Of a stretch of 64,000 nt of DNA, positions 8,787-19,815 are shown piece by piece (within the stretch, counting starts at the first letter, position 1; every line of letters starts with the position of its first letter). The notes under the pieces are model-generated. The model did not search any database. It saw only the letters and a program-made list of their open reading frames with translations, and was not told the DNA's origin. Origin of the DNA: CAVRZY01 sp963725415 (GTDB taxonomy: Bacteria > Acidobacteriota > Terriglobia > Bryobacterales > Bryobacteraceae); assembly GCA_963725415.1 (NCBI GenBank), contig CAVRZY010000166.1:29188-93187 (forward strand), given 5' to 3'. Made by a program: the position numbers and the translations under genes.

Positions 8787-11333
8787 CTACAGGCCCCGCA
8801 CGGGCAGGGGGAAGGGCCAGGAACTGCGGCCGTCGATGGTGACGGTCAGGGTCTGCTGGCCGGCCGGGACCGACGTGGATAATGAGAAGAGGACCTGGTG
8901 GGCGTTGGGGGGCATACCCGCCGGGGCGATGGCCAAGGCCTGGTGGTCGATGCCCGCCACCACCACTCGTACCCGCCCCACGGCCACCTGCGATCCGGGC
9001 TCAGCCAGACCGCTCACGGTCACGATCAGGAAGTCGCCCGGTCTGACCGGATGGGCCGGGTCCACATAACTGGCGCCTGACAGCACGCCCATGATGATCG
9101 GAGGCGCCGGATCGATCTGCACGAGCACCGGATAAATCAGGTCGGCGCCATTCTGCACGCGCAACACCGCGGGCCCCGGCGGGAAGCCGGGCGGAACCGT
9201 GAAGGTGATCTGTCCTTGCACAACCGCGGCGACCGCTACCGGAACGTCATTCAGCGCCAGCGAGAGGCTCGAGGAGAAGGCCGGCATAGAGAGATTTGAC
9301 ACCGAGACCGTCGCCAGGCTGCCGGGATAGGGATTCTGACCCGTGGCCGGATTCACTAACTGCGGATTGACAACCGCCAACCGCGGATTCAGCGGCGACA
9401 CCTGGAAACCGAGGGGCAGGGAAGCGACCTGAAAACCGTTGATCACGCTCACCAGTGAAGGGACGGCCTGAGCGGAGGGCGAGACAGAGACCTGGACACG
9501 CAGCCGGGTCGGGCTCATGACCCACACGCGGCGCACGAACACATCGCTGGATCCAAATCCAACGCGCGTGTGCGCGTCGCTGAAACTGGTGTTCACACCC
9601 GCAATCTCGAGCATGGCCTCGGCCCCGGCTGGCAGGCTGTTTTGCGAGAGCGCGATGGCGGGCGCCTCGGCAGGCTCGTAGGTATAGAAGAGCGGCGCTT
9701 CGAGGAACAGCGAACTCTGTCCGTCGCTGTTCAGCGCAGTCACGGCGGCCTGATAATTGGCCGCGCCGGGCGGCGGGTTGACCACAATACCACCCGGAAC
9801 GAAATCCGCGGTGCGCGCAGCCAGCAGCCCGTCGAACAGAATGCGCGTGTCCGGGGCTAGGTTGGCGCCGGAGATAATGGCCGCGCGGCTGCCCGTCGAA
9901 TCGAGCAGCGGCGTGACGAAACTGATGAACGGCGGCGGGCTGTTCACTACATAAAACGCAGCGGGCAGCACGTAGACTTCGCTGTTCAGCGAGAAGACCA
10001 GGTGCCGGGGACCCTGGGCGCCACTGGGCAATGCAAAGTCCACCTGCAAATACTGTGACGCCGGCGGGTAGGCGCGGATCTGCTGCACGGTGACCCCGCC
10101 GCCTAGCACCGAAACGCTCAAGCCGGGGGCCGGGACGCCGCCTGAAGTGAGTGTTGCGGGGCTGGAAGCGATCGCCACCAGAGTCCGCGTACCGCTGGGA
10201 TTCAGGAACGCCGGCTTCACGGCCAGCGAGCTCGGGAAGCTGTAAGTGGTTACGCTATGGAGCTGGGCCGCACCGCGGCGTTGCACCAAAAAGTTGATCC
10301 CAGCGGTGTTCGTAGCAACGGCCACCGGCACCAAGAATGCCTGCTGGGGATCTCTCACGCCTGGATAAAACTGCAAATCGAACGGGTCTCCGGCCGGAAT
10401 CGCGCGGTGCTCGAGGTCCTGCGGCAAACGGATCCCCGCCGGTCCCAGGTCGGTGGGCTGGGCTGGCGGCAGCGGGTGAACATAGATGTAGTACTGGCCG
10501 GCCGGCAGCCCCTCAATCCGGTAGGTGCCGTCCGGGTTGGTCAGAGCGCTGAAGGCTGTTCGGTCGGCCATCAGCGCCACCACGGAGGCCATGTGCAGGC
10601 CCAGCCCACCCAGCGTGACCTGGCCCGAGATGCTCCCCGACTGCACAGCGAATTTCGGGGCAGGGTAGAGGACCGAGAGGCCCGCTTCGTCATCGTTCGC
10701 CAGGGGCGTGGCGCGGGTGGTGGCCCGCGTCAGCTCGGTTGACATGGCGCTGGAGGTCAGTACGTGTTGCAGGCCCAGAGCGTGGCCCATTTCGTGGACC
10801 AGGGTGAGGAAGAAGGCTTCGCCAAAGCTGGGCCGCTGCCCCTGCTGGGTCAGGTCGCGATTGAGAATCAGGACGGAACGCGCAATGGGCACGAACAGAC
10901 CATTCGGCCCGGACACCGGGTCCAGCCATGAAGTGGGGCCGCCCACGGCCAGCACTCCCGGCACGTCGTCGAACAGCACCTCGATGCGCGGCACCGACTG
11001 CGGCGTCCCTGGAGTGAAAAGGCCCCCAAAGGCTACCCGCAGATCCGAGGTGTCCACTTCGTTCCAGACCTGGGCCGCCAGCCGGATCTGGCTCACCAGG
11101 GCAGTGAAGCTGTCGCCCGGCGCCATCTGCACCGGCCCTACCTCTGAGACGTAGACATGTAGGGTTTTGCTGGGCAGGGCAGAAAGGTCGAACTTCTCGG
11201 GGATGGGAACGAACGGCCCATTGCGGCTGGGGTAGTGCAGGAAAGGATAGTAGGCCGACGCAGTCGCGGCCCCAACCGCCAGGGCCACCGCCAACTTCGC
11301 TAACCGCCGCATCGCCGCTCCCATAGGATTCAC
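8787..11333 (-). CDS. Secreted matrixin-like metalloprotease with beta-sandwich repeats and Solibacter-type C-terminus
   Basis: This 848-residue exported protein has a signal peptide ending near ATASAYYP. A metzincin catalytic domain follows, with the complete zinc motif HEMGHALGLQH (near residue 182) and a downstream ST-rich segment before LSVLYP. Next comes a carboxypeptidase-regulatory-like beta sandwich (SGSISGQVTLGG through YYIYVHPL). Several IPT/TIG-like repeats lead to a C-terminal unit (GVLSGASYVDPAHPVRPGDF to WPFPLPVRGL) of the Solibacter-type repeat (TIGR03437-like). It probably degrades or binds extracellular protein or polysaccharide. Its ATGA start overlaps the upstream gene's stop by 4 bp, so translation is coupled. 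Confidence 0.85.
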   Translation of the reverse strand: MNPMGAAMRRLAKLAVALAVGAATASAYYPFLHYPSRNGPFVPIPEKFDLSALPSKTLHVYVSEVGPVQMAPGDSFTALVSQIRLAAQVWNEVDTSDLRVAFGGLFTPGTPQSVPRIEVLFDDVPGVLAVGGPTSWLDPVSGPNGLFVPIARSVLILNRDLTQQGQRPSFGEAFFLTLVHEMGHALGLQHVLTSSAMSTELTRATTRATPLANDDEAGLSVLYPAPKFAVQSGSISGQVTLGGLGLHMASVVALMADRTAFSALTNPDGTYRIEGLPAGQYYIYVHPLPPAQPTDLGPAGIRLPQDLEHRAIPAGDPFDLQFYPGVRDPQQAFLVPVAVATNTAGINFLVQRRGAAQLHSVTTYSFPSSLAVKPAFLNPSGTRTLVAIASSPATLTSGGVPAPGLSVSVLGGGVTVQQIRAYPPASQYLQVDFALPSGAQGPRHLVFSLNSEVYVLPAAFYVVNSPPPFISFVTPLLDSTGSRAAIISGANLAPDTRILFDGLLAARTADFVPGGIVVNPPPGAANYQAAVTALNSDGQSSLFLEAPLFYTYEPAEAPAIALSQNSLPAGAEAMLEIAGVNTSFSDAHTRVGFGSSDVFVRRVWVMSPTRLRVQVSVSPSAQAVPSLVSVINGFQVASLPLGFQVSPLNPRLAVVNPQLVNPATGQNPYPGSLATVSVSNLSMPAFSSSLSLALNDVPVAVAAVVQGQITFTVPPGFPPGPAVLRVQNGADLIYPVLVQIDPAPPIIMGVLSGASYVDPAHPVRPGDFLIVTVSGLAEPGSQVAVGRVRVVVAGIDHQALAIAPAGMPPNAHQVLFSLSTSVPAGQQTLTVTIDGRSSWPFPLPVRGL

Positions 11334-11878
11334 TTCCGGACGCCCCGCGCCAGCACACTGGCCACGCGCTCCCGCAGGGCCTGCAACCTAATGAGCACCG
11401 GTTCGTCCTTGACCAAGCGGCCCGCCGAGTCGAGCATGGTCTCTGCCGTCGCTGCCCGCCAGGCTGTCGCCTCGCCGCCCTGGTCGCGCTTCAGATCAAA
11501 CACGCCTTGAGACAGGCCCATGATGTTGGTCAGCCCGCTGGAGCCCTTCCAAAGGAAAAGGACGTATTCGCTGCCCTCGTTCAGCCGAGGCACTCCCGGA
11601 AAGGTCTGCTGGAACCCCTCCGCAGTGCCCCCGGGGACCACGATGTCAAGCAGGGAGGACTCCGGCCCCTTCCAGTGCTCCAGGACCTCGATCTTGTAGT
11701 GCGTGTAAATGATCGAGCCCCGCAGCGCGGCGTAGGAGCCGACTACGCGACCCCGGACAACGGCAGTTGACTGCTCGGTCATGTCGTCCAGGCTCAACTG
11801 CCGGAGGGTAGCGGCTTGGGCTAGAGCCACCAGGCAGGCGAGCAAGCCAGCCGTTCGCAAGGGACGCATCGCTACCAT
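11330..11878 (-). CDS. Small secreted protein of unknown function, coupled to the metalloprotease
   Basis: The frame opens further upstream, but the ATG at 11878 has GAGG six bases before it and directly precedes a signal peptide (MRPLRTAGLLACLVALAQA). The mature ~155-residue part begins with LRQLSLDDMTEQSTAVVRGRV and contains HYKIEVLEHWKGP and LNEGSEYVLFLWKG. This pattern is common in acidobacterial exported proteins preceding matrixin-type proteases and resembles an OB/beta-barrel domain. No catalytic motif is seen. The stop overlaps the protease start (ATGA), so the pair may be an exported enzyme and its partner. Confidence 0.65.
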   Translation of the reverse strand: MVAMRPLRTAGLLACLVALAQAATLRQLSLDDMTEQSTAVVRGRVVGSYAALRGSIIYTHYKIEVLEHWKGPESSLLDIVVPGGTAEGFQQTFPGVPRLNEGSEYVLFLWKGSSGLTNIMGLSQGVFDLKRDQGGEATAWRAATAETMLDSAGRLVKDEPVLIRLQALRERVASVLARGVRK

Positions 11879-11993
11879 ACCGACCCTCATCGAGCATTTC
11901 GGTGTCCAATGCAAGGTGTTGAAAAAGAAGGAGAGAAACGGGGCTTTCCGGGATTCAATGTGTTGCTTGGACACGCCCCTGTCCCACAACCCC

Positions 11994-13906
11994 TCAGCTT
12001 GAGCCCCCACGGACGATCAGAACGGGGACATCCAAGGCATGCCGGACCCCGCTGATTGTGGTACCGAAAACCAGGTCTTCGAGCCCCTTGTGCCCGTGCG
12101 CTCCCATGACCACCAAGTCCGGCTCGATCCGGTGCGCGAAGCGGACAATCTCCTCCCTAGGATCCCGGAGAGTGGCTGACCGCAACTTCTACCTCGATAC
12201 CCTGCTGGCGAAGCCACTCGACGACTTCCCCGAGGTACTGGCGGTCAGACTGGACCTCGGCAGTTGAAGACAGGTCACCGTAAACCTGGCTGGTTACGTC
12301 CTCTTCTACATGTATCAGGTAAAGTTTCGCGCCGTAAGTCCTTGCCAGTGCAGCGGCATGCGTGATGGCCACCCGGTCCCGGTCAGTGTGGTCAACCGGG
12401 ATCAGGATCTTGCGGTACTTCGGACCTTCCAGCGGCCGCGAGCGCAGGCTTCGGGACCGCTATCGGCACGCGGCCCATACGACGCAGCCAAGCTGGTAGC
12501 CAAGGCTCGAAGATGATCCAGGCCAGCAGCATCGCCAGTAGCCGAGGGCCAGCGGCATCACGAGCAGCGAAACCAGCAGTCGGTAGGGGCCGGCTGCATC
12601 CAGCCACTCCCCAACCGCCAGGGTACCAGCCGGACGTTCAGAGCGACAATGACTATGGCCACCGCCCAGGCCAGCCCGCGAACCCAGGCCGGCTGGCGAA
12701 CGCGCCCATCCGCTTGCGGTCACTGGTGAAATGGATCAGCGGAATCACCGCGAAAGGAAGCTGCATGCTCAGGATCACCTGGCTCAGGATCAGCAGCCGG
12801 AAGGTGCCTTGCTGACCCCAGACGTAAATCGTGAGGGCCGCCGGAACGATGGCCACCATGCGCGTGACCAGCCGCCGCAGCCAGGGCCGCATGCGGAAGT
12901 TCAGGAAACCCTCCATGACGATCTGGCCCGGCCATGGTCCCGGTCATGGTCGAGGACTGGCCCGGAGCACAGCAGCGCCACCGCGAACAGAACGGCGCCA
13001 GCGTCGGTGCCCAGCAGCGGCTCCAGCAGCTCATGAGCCTGCTGGATTTCGGTCACCACTCTGCCGCGCTTGAAGAACACCGCCGCCGCCAGAATCAGAA
13101 TGGCGGCGTTCACCAGCAGCGCGCCATTCAGCGCGACCACCGAATCGATCAGGTTGAACCGGCAGGCCGCGCGCTTGTCGGGGTCGCCAGCGCCGATGCT
13201 GCGGGTCTGCACCAGCGCCGAGTGCAGATAGAGGTTGTGCGGCATCACCGTCGCGCCCAGGATGCCGATGGCCACGTACAGGCTCTGGTTGTTCAACCGC
13301 GGGATCAGACCGCCGGCCAGCGACCCCAGCGCCGGCTTGGCCAGCCAGATCTCCAGCAGGAAGCACACCCCGATCACCGTGATCAGGCTGAGGACGAAGA
13401 CTCTCGATGATGCGGATTCCGAAGCGCGTCAGCCACAGCAGCAGCAGGGTATCGGTGGCCGTTACCAGGACCCCGGCGAGCAGCGGCAGGCCGAACAGCA
13501 GGTTCAGGCCGATGGCCGCGCCCAGCACCTCGGCCAGGTCGCAGGCCGCGATGGCAATCTCGCACAGCACCCATAAACCCAGGTTGACCGGTCGCGGGTA
13601 GGTCTCCCGGCAGGCCTGCGCCAGATCGCGGCCACCGGCGATACCCAGCCGCGCGCTGAGCGTCTGGAGCAGGATGGCCATCAGGTTCGACATGACCAGC
13701 ACCCAGAGCAGCTGGTAGCCGAACCGCGCGCCGCCTTCCAGGTCGGTGGCCCAGTTGCCCGGATCCATGTAGCCCACGCTGACCAGGTAGGCGGGTCCGG
13801 CAAAAGCGAACATCCGCCGCCAAATCGAGAATTGCGAAGTGGTCACGCTGCCGTGCACTTCGGGCAGGGAACGCGACCGCCCTTCGCTTTGAGGAGCAGC
13901 GGACAT
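11994..13906 (-). CDS. Nramp-family metal transporter fused to a C-terminal universal stress domain, frameshifted
   Basis: Joined across frames, the pieces give a Nramp transporter for Mn2+/Fe2+. The metal-site motif DPGN lies in VGYMDPGNWATDLEGG, and the second motif MPHNLYLHSALVQTR is present. About ten hydrophobic helices end at LLAMLLAWIIFEPWLPAWL. A linker leads into a Usp domain: KILIPVDHTDRD at the start and PDLVVMGAHGHKGLEDLVFG with ISGVRHALDVPVLIVRGG at the end, the ATP-loop pattern. At least five frame changes are needed, near 13400, 12950, 12680, 12570 and 12170. Each is rescued at once in another frame, which suggests read errors rather than slow decay. It diverges from the FecR-domain gene. 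Confidence 0.75.
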
Positions 13907-14108
13907 CTGGGACGTGAAAAGGTCTTTCCTTCAGTTTAACATCCGGCTGGGGCCGCCCTGGGTGGCGCCGGCTGGCCCTTTTCGATCGTGCTGGTGCTTT
14001 TCAGCCACTTTGCCGAAGGAGGAGGGGTTAGTGGAGGGGTTTGGAATCAAGCAGTTACAGTTTGGCTAGAAAAATGCCTCTGACAGGCCGAGTTTCGGGA
14101 GGCCGACA

Positions 14109-16407
14109 ATGCGACTACGAACTTCTACAAAGCTTCTGGCAATCGCATTTCTACTCTGCGGTTTCGGCTGGGCCCAAGAGGACGGACCTGGCCGCGGCGT
14201 GGCCCGCATCAGCCTGATCAACGGCGACGTCTCGGTGCGGCGCGGCGATTCCGGCGATTGGATCGCAGCGGCGCTCAACGCGCCCTTGGTGATTTCCGAC
14301 CACGTGGTCACGGGCCCCAGTTCCCGGACCGAAATCCAGTTCGACTACGCCAATATCTTGCGCCTGGCTGCGAACGCCGAGGTGGGTCTCTCCGGACTCG
14401 AAGTACCGGCGCTACCAGGTGCAGGTCGCTCGCGGCACGGTCACGCTGAGCGTGTTGCGCGACTCGGATGCGGAGATGGAAGTGGACACCCCCAACGTCT
14501 CGGTCCGCCCCGTTAAAAGAGGCGAGTGCCGCATCACGGTGCGCGAGAACGGGGAATCGGAGGTGACGATGCGCTCCGGGGAAGCCGAGGTCTTCACCCC
14601 GCGCGGCAGTGAGCGCCTGCACTCCGGCAACACCATGCTGGTGCGCGGCACCTCATCGGATCCCCAGTTCCAGATCGTCCGCGCTGCCGCGGAGGACGAC
14701 TGGGACCGCTGGAACCACGACCGGGATCGCGCTCTGGAGCGCTCCCGCAGCTATCAGTACGTCAGCCGCGACATTTACGGCGCCGATGATCTGGACGCCT
14801 ACGGCCGCTGGATCTATGATTCGCCTTACGGCTGGGTGTGGAGCCCGTACAGGGTGGGAGCCGGCTGGGCCCCGTATCGCTACGGCAGGTGGAGCTGGAT
14901 CGACTGGTACGGCTGGAGCTGGCTGAGCTACGATCCTTGGGGCTGGGCCCCCTACCATTACGGCAGGTGGTACTATCGCGGCCCCTATGGATGGTGCTGG
15001 TACCCCGGCTATATGAATCAACATCACTACTGGCGGCCGGCCCTGGTGGCCTTCTTCGGCTGGGGCAGCCGCGGCGGCTTTAACGTCGGGTTCGGGATCG
15101 GGTTCGGTCACGTCGGCTGGATCCCGCTAGCGCCCTATGAGCCCTACTATCCCTGGTACGGACGCGGCTATTACGGCGGCTACAACAACCGCACCTACGT
15201 CAACAACATCGTCAACAACGTGAACATCACCAACGTCTACCGCAATGCGCGGGTGACGAACGCCATCAGCGGGGTCGAGGCGGGCGAGTTCGTGCGCGGA
15301 CGGGGTGGCCAAGCCATACGGACTTCCGATATAGATGTCCAGCGCGCCAGCCTGGTGCGTGGGGCGGTTCCCATCACTCCGGGCAACGAGAGCCTGCGGT
15401 TCTCCGATCGCGAGGCGCGTGTTGCCAACCTGCCGCGCGGCACCGAACCCGCGCGCTTCTTCAGCCACCGCCAGCCGGCCGCGGTCGAGCGCGTGCCCTT
15501 CGAGCAGCAACGCCAGGGAATGGAGCAGATGGTCCGCAGGACCTACGGGGACACGCGCGGCCAGAGCGGTCAGGCCGCAGCTTCCGGCAACCTTCCCCGG
15601 GGCACTGGGGACCGGAGCGTCCCGCGCGCCGAATCCGGCAATCTTCCTCGCACCGAGGCGGGGAATCTGCCGCGTGGTGGCACGGATCGAAGCAGCTCGG
15701 GTTGGCGCCGGATCGGCGAACAGCCCAGCGCCGGAACCAGCCAGGGAGGCGCCGACACCTCGCGCCGGATGGGCGAATCGGTGACCCGTCCGGAGACCTC
15801 CGGGTCGGGCAACATGCCGCGGATCGCTGAGCCGCGTGGCCAGGCGCAGACCCCCGGCGCTGGCAGCCGGAGCGGTTCCTCCGGCGAAAGCTGGCGGCGC
15901 TTCGGCGGCTCCTCGCAGCAGCCCGACAGCACGCCTTCTCCTTCCAGGAGGGAGCCGGCGCAGACCGAGCGTACTCCCGCTCCATCCAGCGGTGGCTCCG
16001 GGCAGGGAAGCGTCCGCCGGGAGTCCAATGAAAGCTGGACCAGGTTCGGCAGCGGCCGCAGCGACTCCAGCGAGTCATCCCCTCGCATGAGCTCGCCCCG
16101 CTCGGAAGCGCCTAGTGCGCCTCGGTATTCTGAGGCTCCGCGCTCCGAGCGCCGGAGCGCTCCCGAGTCGAGGCAGGAGTCTCCTCGTTATGAGCCTCGT
16201 GGAGGCGGCGAGCCGGTGCGCATCAATCCGCCCATCGTCCGGGAGCGATCCACGCCGCGCTCGGAAAACTTCAGTGGCATGTCTCGCCAGTCGGAACCCT
16301 CCGGCGACCGCAGTGGCGGCGAAATCCGTCGAGGCGGCGAGGCGCGTGGAGGCAGCGGTAGCGGTGGAACGGTCCGCAGTGGCGGCGGCAGAGGTCGCGA
16401 GCGCTGA
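14109..16407 (+). CDS. Exported FecR-domain protein with Trp/Tyr/Gly-rich repeats and a disordered tail, one frameshift
   Basis: The signal peptide (KLLAIAFLLCGFGWAQ) is followed by a FecR-like beta domain (RISLINGDVSVRRGDSGDW, SDHVVTGPSSRTEIQFD). The frame changes near 14400, after LSGLE, and the FecR pattern continues. Next comes an aromatic region with repeated YGRW / WGWAPYHYGRW units (about residues 225-360), typical of the acidobacterial DUF6600 family. The last ~300 residues are rich in Ser, Pro, Arg and Gly with repeated SGNLPR-type units. It is probably a cell-surface or periplasmic structural protein. The tail is low complexity, so neighbouring frames are also open there. Confidence 0.75.
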
Positions 16408-16441
16408 GTTCTTTCTGACCAGGTCTTAAAGTCTTCCCTCA

Positions 16442-16482
16442 GGCCTGCTCCCGAGATGGTTTCGGGGGCAGGCCACTTTTTT
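16442..16482 (+). terminator. Rho-independent terminator after the FecR-domain gene
   Basis: GGCCTGCTCCCGA pairs with TCGGGGGCAGGCC around a short loop, and the stem is followed by ACTTTTTT. It lies 35 bases after the stop of the FecR-domain gene. Confidence 0.85.
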
Positions 16483-16484
16483 AG

Positions 16485-16508
16485 CCGCTAGCCCGTAGGC
16501 GCTAGCGG
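16485..16508. repeat. Inverted repeat between convergent genes
   Basis: CCGCTAGC (16485-16492) and GCTAGCGG (16501-16508) form a perfect 8-bp stem with an 8-base loop, directly after the terminator. It has no T-tract on either strand, so a terminator role for the opposing HAD gene is uncertain. Confidence 0.45.
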
Positions 16509-16578
16509 GTAGTGTGCAAGGGAAAGGGAAGTGCGGTCGGATGGGTGAGGGTGAGCATAAAAGTTGACATAATATCTG

Positions 16579-17196
16579 TTATCGGAAGTGACTCGCTAGG
16601 TACCGCCGCACTATTTCCGGCATCTGGGCCGCCTCCGTGATCTGGAGCACATCGAAGCCTGCGGCCCTGCCACTTGCTACGCCCGCTTCGGAGTCTTCCA
16701 CGACCAGTGCGCGCTGGATGCCCAGAAGTCTCGCCGCCAGAAGATAACCGTCTGGCGCCGGCTTGTGCCGCGCCACATCCTCCGCGCACACGACCGCTCC
16801 GAAGCATCCCTCGATACCGGCCTGCCGAAGGATTGGGACGACCTCTGATCTGTCACTCGAACTGACGACGGCCAGCAGGTAGCCTGACAATGACTTAATC
16901 AGGTCAACCGCTTCTGAGGAAATGCCCGGTTGGGCCAGCATCCGCTCGAGGAATCGGGCTTGTTTCTGCCCACAGCGATCCCACAGGCGCTCGGGGGCCA
17001 TTGGAGGATTGGCACGCCCGCCCAGGAACTCGACAAGCTGCCGGTCGCTCATCCCCACACAGTACTGGCGGTAGGTTTCCCAGTCCAGGAGGATGCCGAA
17101 GGGTCCCACGATCTCAGCCCAGCAGGCGAAGTGAACCGGCTCACTATCGGCCAGAACGCCGTCAAAGTCAAATAATACAGCTTGATAGAGCCCCAT
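16579..17196 (-). CDS. HAD-superfamily hydrolase, beta-phosphoglucomutase-like
   Basis: The 205-residue protein carries all HAD motifs. Motif I is DFDGVLADSE (nucleophile Asp 10), motif II is VVSSSD, the lysine motif is HKPAPDGYLLAA and motif IV is VVEDSEAGVASGRAAG. The helical cap sits between motifs I and II. It is closest in pattern to beta-phosphoglucomutase/phosphoglycolate phosphatase-type enzymes that dephosphorylate small sugar phosphates. The substrate is unknown. It is a single gene converging on the FecR-domain gene. Confidence 0.82.
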   Translation of the reverse strand: MGLYQAVLFDFDGVLADSEPVHFACWAEIVGPFGILLDWETYRQYCVGMSDRQLVEFLGGRANPPMAPERLWDRCGQKQARFLERMLAQPGISSEAVDLIKSLSGYLLAVVSSSDRSEVVPILRQAGIEGCFGAVVCAEDVARHKPAPDGYLLAARLLGIQRALVVEDSEAGVASGRAAGFDVLQITEAAQMPEIVRRYLASHFR

Positions 17197-17326
17197 TTCT
17201 AAAGTTCCACTGCGCCGATCTCGAACGCCCTATCCGGCGAGCCTACGGTGAGGTGTCACGCTGCTCTGTCCAAAATACGGTGTAGCCGTTCTGAAGGCTA
17301 ATGGCTAATAGCTTATAATAGCAAGC

Positions 17327-18275
17327 ATGTTGACCCCCACCGAGAAGATTTGGCATAACGGCAAGTTCATCCCCTGGAACGAGGCCAGGATTCACGTCCT
17401 GTCGCATGTGGTCAGCTACGGCAGCTCCGTGTTTGAAGGAATCCGGTGCTACGCCACGGCCTCGGGCCCGGCGATTTTCCGGTTGCGGGAGCACATCCGC
17501 CGCATGCTCGACTCGGCGAAGATCTACCGCATCGAGGTGGGCTTCACCGCCGAGGAACTGGCCGAAGCCATGCTGGAGCTGGTGCGGGTGAACAGGATGC
17601 AGGCCTGCTACCTCCGCCCCATCGTGCTGCGGGGCTACGGGGAGATGGGCGTGCACGCTGGAAACAACCCCATCGAGGTGTTCCTGGCCTGCTGGGAGTG
17701 GGGCCGGTATCTGGGCGAGGAGGCCATCGCCCGTGGCGTGGATGTGTGCGTTTCGAGCTGGAACCGCCTGGCGCCCAATACCCTGCCCGCGCTGGCCAAG
17801 TCCGGCGCCAACTACATGAACTCGCAGCTGATCAAGATGGAGGCCATCATCAACGGCTACCAGGAAGGCATCGCGCTGGATGAGGCGGGCTACGTAAGCG
17901 AGGGTTCGGGCGAGAACATCTTCGTGGTGCGCGACGGAAAGATCCTGACGCCGCCGCTGGGCGCCTCGGTGCTGCCGGGCATCACCCGCGACACGCGTCT
18001 TGCAGCTGGCGCAGGACCTGGACATCCCGGTGGTGGAAACCATTGTCCCGCGCGAAATGCTCTACATCGCCGACGAGGTGTTCTTCAGCGGCACCGCGGC
18101 CGAGATCACGCCTATCCGCTCGATTGACCGGATCGTGGTGGGCAGCGGACGCCGCGGGCCGGTGACCGAGAGACTGCAGAAGGAGTTCTTCGCCATCACC
18201 AGCGGGACCAAGCCGGACCGTCACGGCTGGCTGACGCCGGTGTATGCGGCGCAACCGGTAGGAGTGGGTTCCTGA
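17327..18275 (+). CDS. ilvE: Branched-chain amino acid aminotransferase, one frameshift
   Basis: This is a fold-type IV PLP aminotransferase that catalyses the last step of Ile, Leu and Val synthesis. The N-terminus (WHNGKFIPWNEARIHVLSH) matches IlvE. SSVFEGIRCY, the catalytic Lys context ALAKSGANYMNS, EGSGENIFVVRDG and PPLGASVLPGITRD follow in order. The frame breaks near 17995, and the rest (LQLAQDLDIPVVETIVPREM through FFSGTAAEITPI) continues one frame over to the stop at 18275. The total of about 315 residues is the normal length. A single missing base at the join explains the break, so the gene is probably functional in the organism. Confidence 0.88.
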
Positions 18276-18544
18276 CAGCCGGCTGGGGCTCGCTCAGGCA
18301 CGCGGCTCGCAGAGGTTTCTCAGGAGGGGCGGCTTTTCGTGGGACGGCTTGAGAGCACGGCCCGGACAGCCACCTCCCCCGAGATTACCTGCCCGGGCCG
18401 GCTCGCAAGAGGCTCCACCTTTGTAGCAGGCTGGCCAGTTTTTCGCTCGCTTTCTTGCTCGATTTCAACAGATATAACTGGCTGTGAATGGACCAGCTTA
18501 CCTGCCGGTGCATGTGGGAAAGTTGTGCATAAAACAGGAAGGCT

Positions 18545-19815
18545 ATGAAATGTTCAGGCATTGACGCGCTCAGCGGGTCCGGCATCGAGATCTCATTCGA
18601 ACGGACCATCCTTTCTGTCGAACCCTCCGCGCCCGCCGGGGAGCAAACGCAGTACCTGGCGCCCGGTTGGATCGACCTCCAGGTGAACGGCTTCGCCGGC
18701 GTGGACTACAACAACCCGGCCACCAGCCACGAGGAGATCGCACGCTCGATCCAGGCGCTGTTCTCCACCGGGGTGACGCGGTTCTACCCCACCGTGATCA
18801 CCGGCGCGCCCGGACGACATGCAGGGCGCGCTGCGCAACCTGGCCGCGGCCAAGCAGAAGTCTCGGCGAAGGAGACGCCATTGCGGGCTTCCACGTTGAA
18901 GGGCCGCACATCTCGCCCGAGGACGGCCCGCGCGGCGCGCATCCCCGCCGCTGGGTGCGCCCGCCCGACCTGGAGGAATTCCGCCGCATGCAGGACGCCG
19001 CCCAGGGCTTGATCCGGCTGGTGACTCTCTCGCCGGAGTGGCCCCAGGCGCCCCGCTACATCGAAACCCTGAGAGCCGAGGGCGTGGTGGTGAGTATCGG
19101 CCATACGAGCGCCAGCGCATCCCAGATCGCCGATGCGGTTCAGGCGGGCGCCACCCTCTCGACCCATCTGGGCAACGGCGCTCACTCGCTCCTGCCGCGC
19201 CATCCCAACTACATCTGGGAGCAGCTCGCCGAAGACCGCTTGGCGGCCGGCTTCATCGTGGACGGCATCCATCTGCCGGCGTCCTTCTTGAAGGTTGCCC
19301 TGCGCGCCAAGGGCGTCAAGCGCTCGCTGCTGGTGACCGACGCAGTGACGGCCGCCGGTTGCCGGCCGGGCCGCTACAGGTTAGGTGAACAGGAAGTCGA
19401 GTTGACGCCCGATAACCGGGTCGTGCTGGCCGGGCAAACGCGACTGGCCGGCTCGGCGTTGCGCATGGATCGGGGCGTCGAGAACCTGATGCGCCTGGCC
19501 GGCCTGAGCCTGGCCCAGGCCGTCGCCATGGCTACCACCAATCCGGCCCGGGTGGGGCACTTCCCTGCCCGCCAAAAGGGTCTATTTCCGGGAGAACGCG
19601 CCGATCTTGTCCAGTTCCGCTTCGATCCGCCACGCAACAAGATCGATATCGAGAAAACCTACCTCGATGGCGAGCTGGTCTGGTCGGCGAACTCGAGCTC
19701 AGTTCCTCTTCTGCTCCTCCAGCCAGCGCTGCGCCAGAGTCAGCAGCTCGTCGGCCAGCGCCGGCTCGTCGTGTCGCCGATTGCGCGACTCGCCGGGGTC
19801 CTGCTCCAGGTCTGA
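18545..19815 (+). CDS. nagA: N-acetylglucosamine-6-phosphate deacetylase, frameshifted
   Basis: This amidohydrolase removes acetate from GlcNAc-6-phosphate in amino-sugar recycling. The barrel entrance APGWIDLQVNGFAGVDYN is followed by the metal Glu in GFHVEGPHISPEDGPRGAHP, His in VSIGHTSAS, THLGNGAHSLLPRHPN, and the catalytic Asp in LLVTDAVTAAG. Two indels about 60 bases apart (near 18805 and 18865) change the frame twice. The short piece between them reads DDMQGALRNLAAAKQK in the third frame. The family normally ends near LDGELVW (about 19685). The extra ~40 residues run antisense through the end of the sulfatase gene and look spurious. Confidence 0.82.

Noticed and set aside
15461..16088. 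Minus-strand frames opposite the FecR protein tail
   Set aside because: All frames are open because the tail is a G+C-rich repetitive sequence.
18276..18544. Possible small gene between ilvE and nagA
   Set aside because: The open frames there lack start signals and family patterns; only spacer sequence is visible.
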